Source: Dyella sedimenti (lineage in GTDB: Bacteria; Pseudomonadota; Gammaproteobacteria; Xanthomonadales; Rhodanobacteraceae). From it: a DNA stretch of 64,000 bases. The position numbers and the translations under genes are program-made. Of the stretch, positions 49,874 to 59,791 are shown piece by piece; position 1 is the stretch's first letter; every line of letters starts with the position of its first letter. Under the pieces are notes generated by a model. That model was not told the origin of the DNA and made no database searches. It was given only the letters and a program-made list of their open reading frames with translations. The DNA lies in assembly GCF_022760995.1 (NCBI RefSeq), contig NZ_JAKWJO010000002.1, positions 485,994 through 549,993 on the forward strand, given 5' to 3'.

Positions 49874-50198
49874 CTCTGTGGGGAATCTCCTACGCCGCTG
49901 CGCTTGTCATCGTGGGATGCCGGCGGAAATTGCGCTGTAAAGAAAAAACCAATGTAAAAACATGGTGTTGGATGCCAAATGTGAGGTGCGCGAAAAAAAG
50001 CGGGCGGAAAGTGCCGTCCTGGGGCCAATGTGCATAAGTCGCGGAGGGCGGGCACGGCAGATGCATCGGCTTTTCAACGCCGACACGTCACGCCCCTGTC
50101 ATGCGGCGCCGCCACACTATGCCCCGTCCCCCAGGCACCTTCCCGCCGACGGGGACGGGAGACCGCCGTCACTCTCCTCCCTCCCCACAAAACGGCCA

Positions 50199-50226
50199 AA
50201 CGGCGCGGACCTCCCCCCGCGCCGTT
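50199..50226 (-). terminator. terminator-like hairpin after radC
   Basis: AACGGCGCGG and CCGCGCCGTT form a 10-bp stem with an 8-base loop, 28 bp beyond the radC stop. Read leftwards it is followed by TTTGGCCGTTTT, a weak T-tract, so termination of radC is plausible. Confidence 0.55.
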
Positions 50227-50253
50227 GTTCTTTGGGGAGATCGTGAACAGGCG

Positions 50254-50925
50254 CTAAAGCATCCCCCGCGCCGCCATCGACACCGGCGCGCCGTGACCGA
50301 TCACCAGGTGGTCCAGCACCCGCACCCCGACCAATTGCAGGGCGTCGCGCAGCTCGCGGGTGATGGCGTGGTCGGCCGGGCTGGGCTCGGCCACGCCGGA
50401 AGGGTGGTTGTGGGCGAAGATCACGGCGGCAGCGTTGTGCCGCAGGCAGGCGCGCACCACCTCGCGGGGGTGGACGCTGGCGCCGTCCACGGTGCCGCGG
50501 AACAGCTCCTCGAAGGCCAGCACGCGATGGCGGTTGTCCAGGAACAGGCAGACAAATACCTCGTAGGGCAGGTGGCGCAGCTGGGCGCGCAGGTAGTCGC
50601 CGCTGTCGTGCGGGTTGCCCAGGGTGGGGCGTTCGGCCAGCTGTTCGGCCAGGACGCGGCGGGCCAGTTCCAGCGCCGCGACCAGGCGGGCGCGCTTGGC
50701 CGGGCCGATGCCGCGCAGCCGGATGGCCTGGCCCGGATCGGCCAGCAGGAGGCCCAGCCCGCCGCAGGCGGCGAGCAACTGGCGGCCGAGCGCGACGGCG
50801 TCCGTGCCGGGCACGCCGCTGCCCAGCAGCACGGCGATCAGTTCGGCATTGGACAGGGCGCTCTGGCCCCGGGACAGCAGTTTTTCGCGGGGACGTTCCC
50901 CTTCGGGCCATTCGCGGATGCTCAT
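50254..50925 (-). CDS. radC: RadC-family JAB-domain protein
   Basis: 223 residues from ATG 50925. A short N-terminal helix-hairpin-helix region (LRGIGPAKRARLVAALEL) precedes the JAMM/MPN+ domain with the metal-binding HNHPSGVAEPSPAD. Although long called a DNA repair protein, RadC function is uncertain; the domain resembles metallo-isopeptidases or DNA-modifying factors. It is divergent from coaBC, the usual neighbour in gammaproteobacteria. Confidence 0.93.
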   Translation of the reverse strand: MSIREWPEGERPREKLLSRGQSALSNAELIAVLLGSGVPGTDAVALGRQLLAACGGLGLLLADPGQAIRLRGIGPAKRARLVAALELARRVLAEQLAERPTLGNPHDSGDYLRAQLRHLPYEVFVCLFLDNRHRVLAFEELFRGTVDGASVHPREVVRACLRHNAAAVIFAHNHPSGVAEPSPADHAITRELRDALQLVGVRVLDHLVIGHGAPVSMAARGML

Positions 50926-51221
50926 TCCCACAGGCTGCCGGTCCGCCGTGCGCACGCCCATTGGCAGCGGGCCGCGCGGCGTTGTCCGGCGCCCGGCCGC
51001 GTGCGGGCAGGCTGTGGCCGCGCGCGTCTGTCAGCCGGTGGCGGACGGCAGCCTGACCGCGAACTCGGCGATCCGGTCGATGAACACCCGCACGGAGCCC
51101 GTGCGGCCGCCTCCGCCGACTGTCGGGCCATCGCGTCCCGCGTACGCCCATCCATCACCGAGCCGCCCAGGCGATTCCGGTAAGCTACCGGGCCAAACGG
51201 TTTAAGTCAGGCCCACCCACC

Positions 51222-52427
51222 ATGAGTCTTGCCCAACGCCGCATCCTGCTGGGCGTATCCGGCGGCATCGCCGCCTACAAGTCCTGCGAGCTGGTCCGCC
51301 GCCTGCGCGACCTCGGTGCCGAGGTGCGCGTGGTGATGACCGAGGGCGCCACCCGTTTCGTCAGCGCCACCACCTTCCAGGCGCTGTCCGGCCAGCCGGT
51401 GCGCACCAGCCTGTGGGACGCGGAAGCGGAGGCGGCCATGGGCCATATCGAGCTGGCGCGCTGGGCCGAGCGCATCCTGGTTGCCCCGGCCAGCGCCGAC
51501 CTGATCGCGCGCCTCGCCCACGGCCTGGCCAACGACCTGCTCACCACCGTGTGCCTGGCCAGCGCCGCGCCGCTGTACGTGGCGCCGGCGATGAACCAGC
51601 AGATGTGGGCGCACCCGGCGGTGCAGGCCAACGTCGAGACGCTGCGCCAGCGCGGCGTGCGCCTGCTCGGTCCCGCCTCCGGCGACCAGGCCTGCGGCGA
51701 CATCGGCTCGGGCCGCATGCTCGAGCCGCTGGAGCTGCGCGAGGCCCTCGTCGCCTCGTATGGCGACCAGGCCCTGCACGGGCTGAAGGTGGTGGTGAGC
51801 GCGGGGCCGACCTACGAGGACATCGACCCGGTGCGCTTCATCGGCAACCGCAGCTCCGGCCGCATGGGCTTCGCCGTGGCCGAGGCAGCCGCGCAGGCCG
51901 GCGCCGAGGTGACCCTGGTGGCCGGCCCGGTCAGCCTGGCCACGCCGCCGGGCATTGCCCGGCGCATCGACGTGCGCAGCGCCGCGCAGATGCGCGACGC
52001 CGTGGTGGCGTCCACCGCGAACGCGGACATCTATATCGGCGCCGCGGCGGTGGGGGACTACCGGCCCGCGCAGGTGGCCGAGCACAAGCTCAAGAAACAC
52101 GACGGCGCCCCGCTGGAACTGCGCCTGGCCGAGAATCCCGACATCCTGGCCACGCTGGCTGCGCAAACCGTGCGCCCTTTCCTGGTCGGATTCGCGGCGG
52201 AAACGCATGATGTGGAGCGATACGCGCGCGACAAGCTGGCGCGCAAGGGATTGGACATGATCGCCGCCAACCAGGTCGGCGGCGGCCTTGGCTTCGAGGC
52301 CGCCGACAACGCCTTGACCCTTTACAGCCCCGAGGGGACCATCGAGCTGCCGCGCGTCTCCAAGACCGAGCTGGCACGGCAGCTGGTGGCCAGGGTGGCC
52401 GAGCGTTACCGGGCGGTGCGCCCGTGA
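51222..52427 (+). CDS. coaBC: bifunctional phosphopantothenoylcysteine decarboxylase/synthetase
   Basis: 401 residues from ATG 51222. The N-terminal CoaC flavoprotein domain has [12 protein letters not shown], the active His in [11 protein letters not shown], the PAMNQQMW motif, and the CGD cysteine in [12 protein letters not shown]. The C-terminal CoaB domain has [23 protein letters not shown] and AAVGDYRP. Together they convert phosphopantothenate and cysteine to phosphopantetheine in CoA synthesis. The stop overlaps the dut GTG by 4 bp (GTGA). Confidence 0.95.
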   Translation: MSLAQRRILLGVSGGIAAYKSCELVRRLRDLGAEVRVVMTEGATRFVSATTFQALSGQPVRTSLWDAEAEAAMGHIELARWAERILVAPASADLIARLAHGLANDLLTTVCLASAAPLYVAPAMNQQMWAHPAVQANVETLRQRGVRLLGPASGDQACGDIGSGRMLEPLELREALVASYGDQALHGLKVVVSAGPTYEDIDPVRFIGNRSSGRMGFAVAEAAAQAGAEVTLVAGPVSLATPPGIARRIDVRSAAQMRDAVVASTANADIYIGAAAVGDYRPAQVAEHKLKKHDGAPLELRLAENPDILATLAAQTVRPFLVGFAAETHDVERYARDKLARKGLDMIAANQVGGGLGFEAADNALTLYSPEGTIELPRVSKTELARQLVARVAERYRAVRP

Positions 52428-52894
52428 CGGCGGGCCAGGGGATCGAGGTCGAGCTGAAGATCCTCGACCCGCGTCTGGGCGACAGCATTCCCCTGCCGCA
52501 GCCGGCCACCGCCGGTAGCGCCGGCATGGACCTGCGCGCCGCCATCGAGGCGCCGCTGACCCTGCCGCCCGGCGAAAGCGCGCTGGTGCCCAGCGGCATG
52601 GCCATCCATATCGGCGACCCGGGCTGGTGCGCGCTGATCGTGCCGCGCTCGGGGCTGGGCCATAAGCATGGCCTGGTGATGGGCAACCTGGTCGGCGTGA
52701 TCGATGCTGACTACCAGGGGCCGTTGATGATTTCGTGCTGGAATCGCGGTGCTCAGCCCTACACCATCGACGTGGGCGATCGCATCGCCCAGTTGCTGCT
52801 GGTGCCGGTGGCGCAGGCGCGGCTGAAGGTGGTGCAGGCGTTCGCGCCCTCGCAGAGGGGCGAGGGCGGGTTCGGTTCGACCGGAGTCAATTAG
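52424..52894 (+). CDS. dut: dUTP diphosphatase
   Basis: 156 residues from GTG 52424 overlapping the coaBC stop. Trimeric dUTPase motifs are present: [10 protein letters not shown] (motif 1), [21 protein letters not shown] (motifs 2-3), DAFG-like [20 protein letters not shown] (motif 4), and the glycine-rich C-terminal [10 protein letters not shown] (motif 5) that covers the active site. It hydrolyses dUTP to dUMP, keeping uracil out of DNA. Confidence 0.95.
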   Translation: MTAGQGIEVELKILDPRLGDSIPLPQPATAGSAGMDLRAAIEAPLTLPPGESALVPSGMAIHIGDPGWCALIVPRSGLGHKHGLVMGNLVGVIDADYQGPLMISCWNRGAQPYTIDVGDRIAQLLLVPVAQARLKVVQAFAPSQRGEGGFGSTGVN

Positions 52895-52943
52895 GCGCGG
52901 GGCCGGGGCACCCGGCCGACGCAAACCTGCGTGGGGACAGGGC

Positions 52944-55271
52944 ATGGCGAAAATCATCAGTCTCGGTGGGCGGCCATTCGCCGGGTCGATCGACGGGCGT
53001 CGCCTGCTGCCGCTGGCGGCGGGCACCCTGCTGGTGCTCGGCGGCCTGTTCTGCCTGTGGCAGACCTGGCAGATCGCCGACGAGGGCAGCTCGGCCGAGC
53101 GCGTGCATGCCGCGCAGAAGCAGGCCGTCGATGCGTTGTCGGCGGAAATCGCCAGCGAACGCGGCCGCGTGGAAGCCGCCGTGCACGCCATGGATCCCGC
53201 GGCGCTGGTCGCCGACCCCGCGGTAGCGGCGGCGGCCCTGCGCGAAAGCCTGCCCCAGGCCCTGGCGGTGGAGGTCTACAGCGGCAGCCTGGATGAAGTG
53301 CTGCATGCCAACTACCGTGCCTTCGGCTATGGCAAGGCCGCCCAGCTGATGGCGGCGGAGACCGCAGACGGCAAGCCGCTGGCGCAGACCGTGCCCGACA
53401 CCAAGGGCGGTCGCGTGCTGAGCCTGGTGGTGCCGGCCGGCCGGCCCGAGCATCCCCAGGCATGGGTGTGGGCGGCGTTGCCGTTCGCGCCGCTGCAGGA
53501 GCGCTTCGACTCCATCCCGCCGGCGGGCGGGCGGTTGGAGCTTCGCCAGGGCGATGATCGCGGCGACCTGCGCCTGCTGGCCAACGGCACGCCGTCGGCC
53601 CTGCGCGAGACCGATGGCATGGCCGTGGCCGGCAGCACGCTCAGCGTGGCGGCCGCGCTGCCGCAGGCCTACATCGTGCTGCCGCATGCGTGGCCATTGA
53701 CCGCCTTGCTCGGGCTGCTTTGCCTGGGCGGCGGCGGATACCTGTTCTGGTGGCGCCATCGTCCGCGCGGCCGGATTGCCGTGGTGGATGAGGAACCCGT
53801 TTTGTCCGATTTGATGGAAAGCACGCCGGCGCCGACGACGCCGGCATTGGCCGCGCCCGCACCGGCCCCGGCGCCCGCGACGGTGCCGGTCACGGTGGAC
53901 CCGGCCATATTCCGCGCCTACGACGTGCGCGGCGTGGTGGGCAAGTCGTTGACCAAGGAGGTGGCCCGCCTGCTCGGCCAGGCCATCGGCACGGTGATGC
54001 GAGAGAAGGGCCTGCACGAGATCGTGGTGGGCCGCGATGGCCGCCTGTCCGGCCCGGAACTGGCGGGCGCGCTGTCCGATGGCCTGCGCGAGGCGGGCAT
54101 CGACGTGATCGACGTGGGCGCGGTGCCCACGCCGGTGGTCTATTTCGCCGCCTACCGCTTCAATACCGGCTGCGGCGTGGCCGTCACCGGCAGCCACAAT
54201 CCGCCCGAATACAACGGCTTCAAGATCGTGGTCGGCGGCGAGACGCTGTCGGAGGGGGCCATTCAGGACCTCTACCAGCGCATCGTCGGCAACCGGCTGG
54301 AGCGCGGTGGCCAGGGCGGCCTGCGCCACCTCGACGTGGTGCCCGACTACGTCGACCGCATCGTCTCCGACGTGCAGGCCGAGCGCCGCCTGAAGGTGGT
54401 GATCGACTGCGGCAACGGCATTCCCGGCGCGGTGGCGCCGCAGGTGCTCGACGGCATCGGCTGCGAGACGATCCCGCTGTACTGCGAAGTGGACGGCACC
54501 TTCCCCAACCACCATCCCGACCCGTCCGATCCGCACAACCTGGAAGACCTGATCTTCGCGGTGAAGCAGACCGGCGCGGACCTCGGCCTCGCCTTCGACG
54601 GCGACGGCGACCGCCTGGGCGTGGTGACCCGGGAGGGTGAGATCATCTTCCCCGACCGCACCCTGATGCTGTTCGCGCGCGACGTGCTGTCGCGCCGGCC
54701 GGGCGCCACCATCATCTACGACGTCAAGTGCACCGGCCACCTGAAGGGCCAGATCCTCGACGCCGGCGGCAGCCCGCTGATGTGGCGCACCGGCCATTCG
54801 CTGATCAAGGCCAAGATGCGCGAGACCGACGCCGAACTGGCCGGCGAGATGAGCGGCCATTTCTTCTTCAAGGAGCGCTGGTACGGCTTCGACGACGGCA
54901 TCTACGCCGCCGCGCGCCTGATGGAGATTCTTGCGGGCGACCCGGAAGAGCGCACGCCGGAGGCCATCTTCGCCACCTGCCCCAAGGGCGTGTCCACGCC
55001 GGAGCTGAAAGTGGCGATGGCCGAGGGCGAGCATTACCGCTTCATCGAGGCGTTCCGCCAGAAGGCCAGTTTCGGCGAGGCCACGCTCACCACCCTCGAC
55101 GGCGTGCGCGCCGACTGGCCGGACGGCTGGGGTCTGGTGCGTCCGTCCAACACCACGCCGATCCTCGTGCTGCGCTTCGACGCCGACAACGAGGTGGCGC
55201 TCAAGCGCATCCAGCAGGTGTTCCGCCAACAGCTGCTGGCGGTCGATCCGGGGTTGAAGTTGCCGTTTTGA
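52944..55271 (+). CDS. algC: phosphomannomutase/phosphoglucomutase with N-terminal membrane domain
   Basis: 775 residues from ATG 52944. Residues 1-260 form an added module: one helix (LLPLAAGTLLVLGGLFCLW), a periplasmic-type region, and a second helix (LTALLGLLCLGGGGYLFWW), then a Pro/Ala linker. The mutase (about 320-775) has the phosphoserine loop TGSHNPPEYNG (Ser417), metal-binding DGDGDRLG and the sugar-phosphate RPSNTTP. It interconverts mannose and glucose 1- and 6-phosphates for LPS and exopolysaccharide. Most such enzymes lack the membrane domain. It is about 50 bp after dut. Confidence 0.92.
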   Translation: MAKIISLGGRPFAGSIDGRRLLPLAAGTLLVLGGLFCLWQTWQIADEGSSAERVHAAQKQAVDALSAEIASERGRVEAAVHAMDPAALVADPAVAAAALRESLPQALAVEVYSGSLDEVLHANYRAFGYGKAAQLMAAETADGKPLAQTVPDTKGGRVLSLVVPAGRPEHPQAWVWAALPFAPLQERFDSIPPAGGRLELRQGDDRGDLRLLANGTPSALRETDGMAVAGSTLSVAAALPQAYIVLPHAWPLTALLGLLCLGGGGYLFWWRHRPRGRIAVVDEEPVLSDLMESTPAPTTPALAAPAPAPAPATVPVTVDPAIFRAYDVRGVVGKSLTKEVARLLGQAIGTVMREKGLHEIVVGRDGRLSGPELAGALSDGLREAGIDVIDVGAVPTPVVYFAAYRFNTGCGVAVTGSHNPPEYNGFKIVVGGETLSEGAIQDLYQRIVGNRLERGGQGGLRHLDVVPDYVDRIVSDVQAERRLKVVIDCGNGIPGAVAPQVLDGIGCETIPLYCEVDGTFPNHHPDPSDPHNLEDLIFAVKQTGADLGLAFDGDGDRLGVVTREGEIIFPDRTLMLFARDVLSRRPGATIIYDVKCTGHLKGQILDAGGSPLMWRTGHSLIKAKMRETDAELAGEMSGHFFFKERWYGFDDGIYAAARLMEILAGDPEERTPEAIFATCPKGVSTPELKVAMAEGEHYRFIEAFRQKASFGEATLTTLDGVRADWPDGWGLVRPSNTTPILVLRFDADNEVALKRIQQVFRQQLLAVDPGLKLPF

Positions 55272-55409
55272 TGGGGATGGGGGGCGGGTAGCAGGGGCGC
55301 AAGCCCGCGCGCTATGCCCTGGCCGTGAACGCTTTCGTCGAAGCCTGGAAGCCGGCGTGAACGGCTGGTTCCCGCGCCCCCACTAGCCCATCCCCTACCC
55401 CTGCTTCCC

Positions 55410-56048
55410 CTACTGCTCCCTCTCCCGCGCGGCCTTCAGCTCGCGGTAGTGCTCCAGGTCCGTGGCGTTCTTCTGCACGGCGGCGTCGCGCGAGGACTGC
55501 TCGTGTTCCAGCACGTTGCGCTGCTTGGCGACGACATCGCGCTGCTTGGCGATGCTGTCGCTGAGGAACTTGGGCACCGGCTGCTTGGCGCGCTCCAGGT
55601 CGCCCGCGCGGGTGAGCAGGTCGGTGAGCGCCTTCTCCTGGCTGCGCAAGTTGGCCTTGGTCGTGCTGATCTGCTGGTCGATGTTGTCCAGGTTCTGCTG
55701 CTGCGAGGCCTTGTAGGCCGCCTCGGTGGGATAGGCCGCCAGCATCTGCGCATCCTCGCGGGCGCGCTGCTGCTGGGCCTGCTTCTGCGCGGCCTGCTGC
55801 TCGGCCTGCTTCTGCGCGGCGGCGCGCTCCTCAGGACTGAGCTGGCGATCCACGTGCTGGATCACCAGGCCGCGGTCGTTGACGATGTCGTAGCCGTACT
55901 TCATCGCGTCCGCGGTCAGGCTGTCGCTGTAGTGGGGCAGGCCTGAGGCGTCCTTCCAGCGATAGCGGTAGCTGCTGCCCTTCTGCGCCTGGGCTTGCAC
56001 GCTGGCGGCCAGCGCGAGCATCGCGATGACTATGAGTGTTCTGCGCAT
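55410..56048 (-). CDS. DUF4124 domain protein, exported, coiled-coil
   Basis: 212 residues from ATG 56048 with GGGGGAAAA upstream. Signal peptide (LIVIAMLALAASVQA), then a DUF4124-type segment (YRYRWKDASGLPHYSDSLTA), then a long Gln/Ala/Arg-rich helical region (about 75-200) predicted as coiled coil. DUF4124 proteins are small periplasmic proteins of unknown role, common in xanthomonads. The gene is on the strand opposite to algC, convergent with it over about 140 bp. Confidence 0.82.
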   Translation of the reverse strand: MRRTLIVIAMLALAASVQAQAQKGSSYRYRWKDASGLPHYSDSLTADAMKYGYDIVNDRGLVIQHVDRQLSPEERAAAQKQAEQQAAQKQAQQQRAREDAQMLAAYPTEAAYKASQQQNLDNIDQQISTTKANLRSQEKALTDLLTRAGDLERAKQPVPKFLSDSIAKQRDVVAKQRNVLEHEQSSRDAAVQKNATDLEHYRELKAAREREQ

Positions 56049-56156
56049 CGATTTTCCCCCTGGTTGGCGGAAGTATAGCCGGCGGTCCTGCGCGGCCATG
56101 ACGCGGCCATGGCGCTGTTGCCCGTGTGTGACGCAGATCGCCAACCAGATCGCATG

Positions 56157-56807
56157 TCAGGCGCGACCGACGCCGTAGCGTTCGCGGTACGCCACCAGTC
56201 GCGCGTGCTCGGCGGCCAGTTCCGGCCGTTCCCCCGCATAGGCCAGCACGTCGCCCAGGCTGGTGATGGCGATCACCGGGATGCCGAACTCGGCGGTGAC
56301 CTCCTGCGCCGCCGAGTGTTCACCCTGGCCGCGCTCCTGGCGGTCCAGCGCGATCAGCACGCCCGCCGGCGTCGCGCCCTGCGCGCGAATCAGCGCCAGT
56401 GATTCGCGCACCGCGGTGCCTGCCGTCATCACGTCGTCCACGATCAGCACGCGTCCCTTCAGCGGCGCACCCACCAGCACGCCGCCTTCGCCGTGGTCCT
56501 TGGCTTCCTTGCGGTTGTAGGCCCAGGGCAGGTCGCGGCCGTGCTGGTCGGCCAGCGCGATGGCGGTGGCGGCGGCCAGCGCGATGCCCTTGTAGGCCGG
56601 CCCGAACAGCATGTCGACCTCGACGCCCGCGTTCACCACCGCGGCGGCGTAGGCCCGGCCCAGCTGGGCCAGCGCAGCACCGGAGTCGATCCGGCCCATG
56701 TTGAAGAAATAGGGGCTCTGGCGGCCGGACTTGAGCGTGAAGTCGCCAAAGCGCAGCACCTCGCGCTGCAGGGTGAGTTCGATGAAGTCGCGCTGGTAGT
56801 CGTGCAC
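56157..56807 (-). CDS. pyrE: orotate phosphoribosyltransferase
   Basis: 216 residues from GTG 56807. The PRPP-binding loop [13 protein letters not shown] is at about 120-132, with [16 protein letters not shown] (about 23-38) near the start and [10 protein letters not shown] for substrate. It converts orotate and PRPP to orotidine monophosphate in pyrimidine synthesis. Cytosolic homodimer. It follows a GNAT gene on the same strand by 23 bp. Confidence 0.94.
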   Translation of the reverse strand: MHDYQRDFIELTLQREVLRFGDFTLKSGRQSPYFFNMGRIDSGAALAQLGRAYAAAVVNAGVEVDMLFGPAYKGIALAAATAIALADQHGRDLPWAYNRKEAKDHGEGGVLVGAPLKGRVLIVDDVMTAGTAVRESLALIRAQGATPAGVLIALDRQERGQGEHSAAQEVTAEFGIPVIAITSLGDVLAYAGERPELAAEHARLVAYRERYGVGRA

Positions 56808-56830
56808 GGCGGTGTTCTCTCGCGTGGGAA

Positions 56831-57325
56831 TCAGGGCAGGGCACGCAGCATCAGGTGTTGCGGGCCGGCGGGCCCGTCATGGTACAGCGCGCCGGCATCC
56901 GCGAAGCCGGCGCGGCGATAGAGTGCGACCCCCGCCGTGTTGCGGATGTTGACGGTGAGGGCCAGTTGCCGGGCCGCGGGATGGCGCCGCGCCAGGTCGG
57001 CCAGCAGCGCGGCCAGCGCGCCCGCGCCCAGGCCCCGGCGCTGCCAGCGATGGTCGATGAAGAACGCGCGCAGGCCCAGCGTGGGCTCGGCGAAGTCCCG
57101 GCCGGCGATGCTGCCGGGCCGCGTCTCGATGCGGTAGAAGCCGATCGGGGCGCCATCCAGCAGGATCGCCATCGGCTCGCAGCCGGGGCATTGTTCCGCA
57201 TCGGCCAGCAGGTCGGCGATGATTCCCACGTAGGGGCGCTGCGCCGCCCGCACGTCCAGCCGCAGCAGTTCGGGCCGGCTCACGGCGCCGGCGGGCACGA
57301 CGCGGATGGCGGGGCAATCGGGCAT
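56831..57325 (-). CDS. GNAT-family N-acetyltransferase
   Basis: 164 residues from ATG 57325; no clear ribosome-binding site. [20 protein letters not shown] and [15 protein letters not shown] build the early strands, then [20 protein letters not shown] contains the acetyl-CoA loop RRGLGAG, and [20 protein letters not shown] the typical end. Substrate unknown. Its start is 34 bp from the divergent xth gene. Confidence 0.82.
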   Translation of the reverse strand: MPDCPAIRVVPAGAVSRPELLRLDVRAAQRPYVGIIADLLADAEQCPGCEPMAILLDGAPIGFYRIETRPGSIAGRDFAEPTLGLRAFFIDHRWQRRGLGAGALAALLADLARRHPAARQLALTVNIRNTAGVALYRRAGFADAGALYHDGPAGPQHLMLRALP

Positions 57326-57359
57326 GGTTGTTATGATGGCGCAATAGCCGGAGTGACAC

Positions 57360-58130
57360 ATGCGCATCATCAGCCTCAACGCCAACGGGATCCGCTCGGC
57401 CGCCAACAAGGGCGTGTTCGAATGGCTGCGCCACCAGCGGGCCGACGTGGTCTGCCTGCAGGAGACCAAGGCCCAGGAAGACCAGCTCGGCGACGCGATG
57501 TTCCGCCCCGACGGCCACCATTGCTTCTACCGCGACGCCAGCAGCAAGAAGGGCTACAGCGGCGTGGCGATCTACGCCAGGCGCGAGCCGGACGAAGTGC
57601 TCACCGAACTCGGCTGGGCGCCGTTCGACAACGAGGGCCGCTATATCGAGGCGCGCTTCGGCAAGCTCAGCGTGGTATCGCTGTACGTGCCCTCGGGCTC
57701 GTCCGGCGAGGAGCGCCAGCGGTTCAAGTTCGAGGTGATGGACTGGATCGCGCCGATCTTCGCCAAGTGGATGAAGAGCGGCCGCGACTACGTGCTGTGC
57801 GGCGACTGGAACATCGTGCGCAGCGAGCTGGACATCAAGAACTGGCGCTCCAACCAGAAGAACTCCGGCTGCCTGCCGGAAGAACGCGCCTGGCTCAACG
57901 ACCTGGTCGACAAGCACGGCTGGGTGGACAGCTACCGCACGCTGCACCCCACCGGCCAGGACTACACCTGGTGGTCCAACCGCGGCAACGCGCGCGCCAA
58001 CGACGTGGGTTGGCGCATCGACTACCAGATCGTCACCCCGTCGCTGCGCGAGCGCCTGAAGCATTGCGCCATCTATCGCGACGAACGCTTCTCCGACCAC
58101 GCGCCATACACCGTCGACTATGCCGACTGA
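57360..58130 (+). CDS. xth: exodeoxyribonuclease III
   Basis: 256 residues from ATG 57360. NANGIRSAANKGVFEWL with the metal-binding Asn, LQETKAQEDQL with catalytic Glu, CGDWNIVRSELDIKN and the terminal FSDHAPYTVDY with the catalytic His define the AP endonuclease/exonuclease III family. It cuts at abasic sites and degrades 3' ends during base-excision repair. Its end overlaps ampG by 11 bp, so the two are likely co-transcribed. Confidence 0.93.
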   Translation: MRIISLNANGIRSAANKGVFEWLRHQRADVVCLQETKAQEDQLGDAMFRPDGHHCFYRDASSKKGYSGVAIYARREPDEVLTELGWAPFDNEGRYIEARFGKLSVVSLYVPSGSSGEERQRFKFEVMDWIAPIFAKWMKSGRDYVLCGDWNIVRSELDIKNWRSNQKNSGCLPEERAWLNDLVDKHGWVDSYRTLHPTGQDYTWWSNRGNARANDVGWRIDYQIVTPSLRERLKHCAIYRDERFSDHAPYTVDYAD

Positions 58131-59385
58131 GCGGGATGTGGCGCAGGCCAGGCCGTTGCCCGGCGGCGGCTGGCGCGTCTGGAGCATCGGCCTGCTGGGG
58201 TTTTCCTCGGGCTTGCCGCTGGCTTTGTCGTCGAGCACCTTGCAGGCCTGGTTCACCACCAGCGGCCTGAGCCTCAAGGCCATCGGCTGGGTGACGCTGA
58301 TCGGCCAGGCCTACATCTTCAAGTTCCTGTGGGCGCCGTTGCTCGATCGCCTGCCGCTGCCCTGGCTGGGCCGCCGCCGTGGCTGGATCGTGCTGATGCA
58401 GGTGCTGTGCGCGTCGGCGCTGTTCTGCATGAGCTTCTATACGCCCGAGAGCGCGGCTACCAGCATCGCCTTCTTCGGCGTACTGCTGGCGTTTGCCTCG
58501 GCAACCCAGGACATTGCCTACGACGCCCACCGCACGGACCTGCTGCAGCCGGCCGAACGCGGCTGGGGCACGGCGCTTTCGCAAGGCGGCTACCGCATCG
58601 CCATGCTGGCGTCGGGCGCCATCGCGCTGATCCTGGCCGACAGCCTCGGCTGGAGCTGGGTCTATCGCTTGATGGGCGTGCTGATGCTGGCCATGGTGCC
58701 GGTGACCCTCCTTTCGCCCGACGCGCCCGATGAACAGCCTGCGCGCAACTTCGCCGAAGCGGTGGTGCAGCCGTTTGCCGACTTCTTCCACCGCTACGGC
58801 CTGATCGCCCTCGCGTGGCTGGCGCTGATGGTGCTGTACAAGCTTTGCGATGCTTTCGCTCTGGCGCTGTCCACGACCTTCCTGCTGCGCGTGCCGCAGT
58901 TCACGCTGACCCAGGTCGGCACGGTCAGCAAGACCATCGGCCTGGCGGCCGGCATCCTGGGCGCGCTGGCCGGCGGTTGGATCGTGACGCGCATGCGCCT
59001 GTTCCACGCCCTGCTGTGGATGGGCGTGGCGCAGGCCCTGGTCAACCTCAGCTATATCCTGCTGGTGCACAGCGGGCCGAATCTCACCACGATGGGATCG
59101 GTGGTCGCGGCGGAGTATTTCTTCAGTGCGCTGGGCAGCACCGCCTTCGTGGTACTGGTGACAGCCCTGTGCAACGTGCGTTTCTCGGCCACCCAGTACG
59201 CGCTGTTGTCCGCCTTGTCGGCAGTGGGCAGGGTCTTTCTTGGTCCGCTGGCGGCTTGGCTGGTACCGCTGGTCGGCTGGTCCATGTTCTTCGTGATCAC
59301 GGCACTGTCGGCGATACCGGGCCTGCTGCTGGTCATCTTCTTGCGCCAGGCGATTCACCAGGTCGAGCAGGCGCGCCCCCACTAG
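58120..59385 (+). CDS. ampG: AmpG-type muropeptide permease (MFS)
   Basis: 421 residues from ATG 58120, inside the end of xth. The sequence opens WSIGLLGFSSGLPLALSSSTLQAWF and continues with twelve or more hydrophobic helices, the SLVGLAYTLKFLWAP-like GLAYIFKFLWAPLLDR segment and FASATQDIAYDAHRTD, diagnostic of AmpG. It imports GlcNAc-anhMurNAc peptides from the periplasm for wall recycling. anmK and an M23 endopeptidase gene follow downstream on the other strand, placing recycling functions together. Confidence 0.93.
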   Translation: MPTERDVAQARPLPGGGWRVWSIGLLGFSSGLPLALSSSTLQAWFTTSGLSLKAIGWVTLIGQAYIFKFLWAPLLDRLPLPWLGRRRGWIVLMQVLCASALFCMSFYTPESAATSIAFFGVLLAFASATQDIAYDAHRTDLLQPAERGWGTALSQGGYRIAMLASGAIALILADSLGWSWVYRLMGVLMLAMVPVTLLSPDAPDEQPARNFAEAVVQPFADFFHRYGLIALAWLALMVLYKLCDAFALALSTTFLLRVPQFTLTQVGTVSKTIGLAAGILGALAGGWIVTRMRLFHALLWMGVAQALVNLSYILLVHSGPNLTTMGSVVAAEYFFSALGSTAFVVLVTALCNVRFSATQYALLSALSAVGRVFLGPLAAWLVPLVGWSMFFVITALSAIPGLLLVIFLRQAIHQVEQARPH

Positions 59386-59485
59386 CAGAAGCTGCCAACT
59401 CCGTTCGCCCGGACGACTTGCGCGTGGCCGGCGGCGGCTTCACCATGCGCTCACAGGGGGCCTATGACCGTGGGAGGGAGCGTCC

Positions 59486-59791
59486 GTGCCGGACCTCGTC
59501 ATACGCCATATCGACAGTTCCATGGCCGAGCGCATCAAGACGCTGGCCAAGGAGCGGCAGTGGTCGATCAATGACGTGGTGCTGCACGCACTGCGGCATG
59601 GCTTGGGCATGGCCTCATCGAACGTATTCGCCGAAACCATGCTGGACCCCGGCGACCTGACCACGCTGGGCGGCCATTGGGATTCCAAGGAAAAGGCCGC
59701 GTTCCAGGAGGCCGTGCAGGCGCTTTCCCGCACGCCGAGCTCCCAGCTGGCCAAGCGCGCCACCAAGCTGCGGGACGACGACGCTCCCTGA
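59486..59791 (+). CDS. small ribbon-helix-helix-type protein
   Basis: 101 residues from GTG 59486 behind a good GGGAGGGAG. The N-terminus VIRHIDSSMAERIKTLAKER followed by WSINDVVLHALRHGL fits a ribbon-helix-helix DNA-binding fold of the Arc/FitA kind. The remainder is helical and unassigned. No toxin gene is adjacent, so it is an orphan; a regulatory role in the ampG-anmK interval is inference. It lies between ampG and the convergent anmK, whose stop it abuts. Confidence 0.6.
   Translation: MPDLVIRHIDSSMAERIKTLAKERQWSINDVVLHALRHGLGMASSNVFAETMLDPGDLTTLGGHWDSKEKAAFQEAVQALSRTPSSQLAKRATKLRDDDAP

Larger units (their letters stand above)
49761..50253. other. 493-bp intergenic region between argS and radC
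   Basis: Should hold the argS promoter. It contains a perfect DnaA box (49865-49873), short A-runs near 49940-50000, and a GC-rich hairpin at 50199-50226 near the radC stop. No frame looks coding. Confidence 0.5.
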
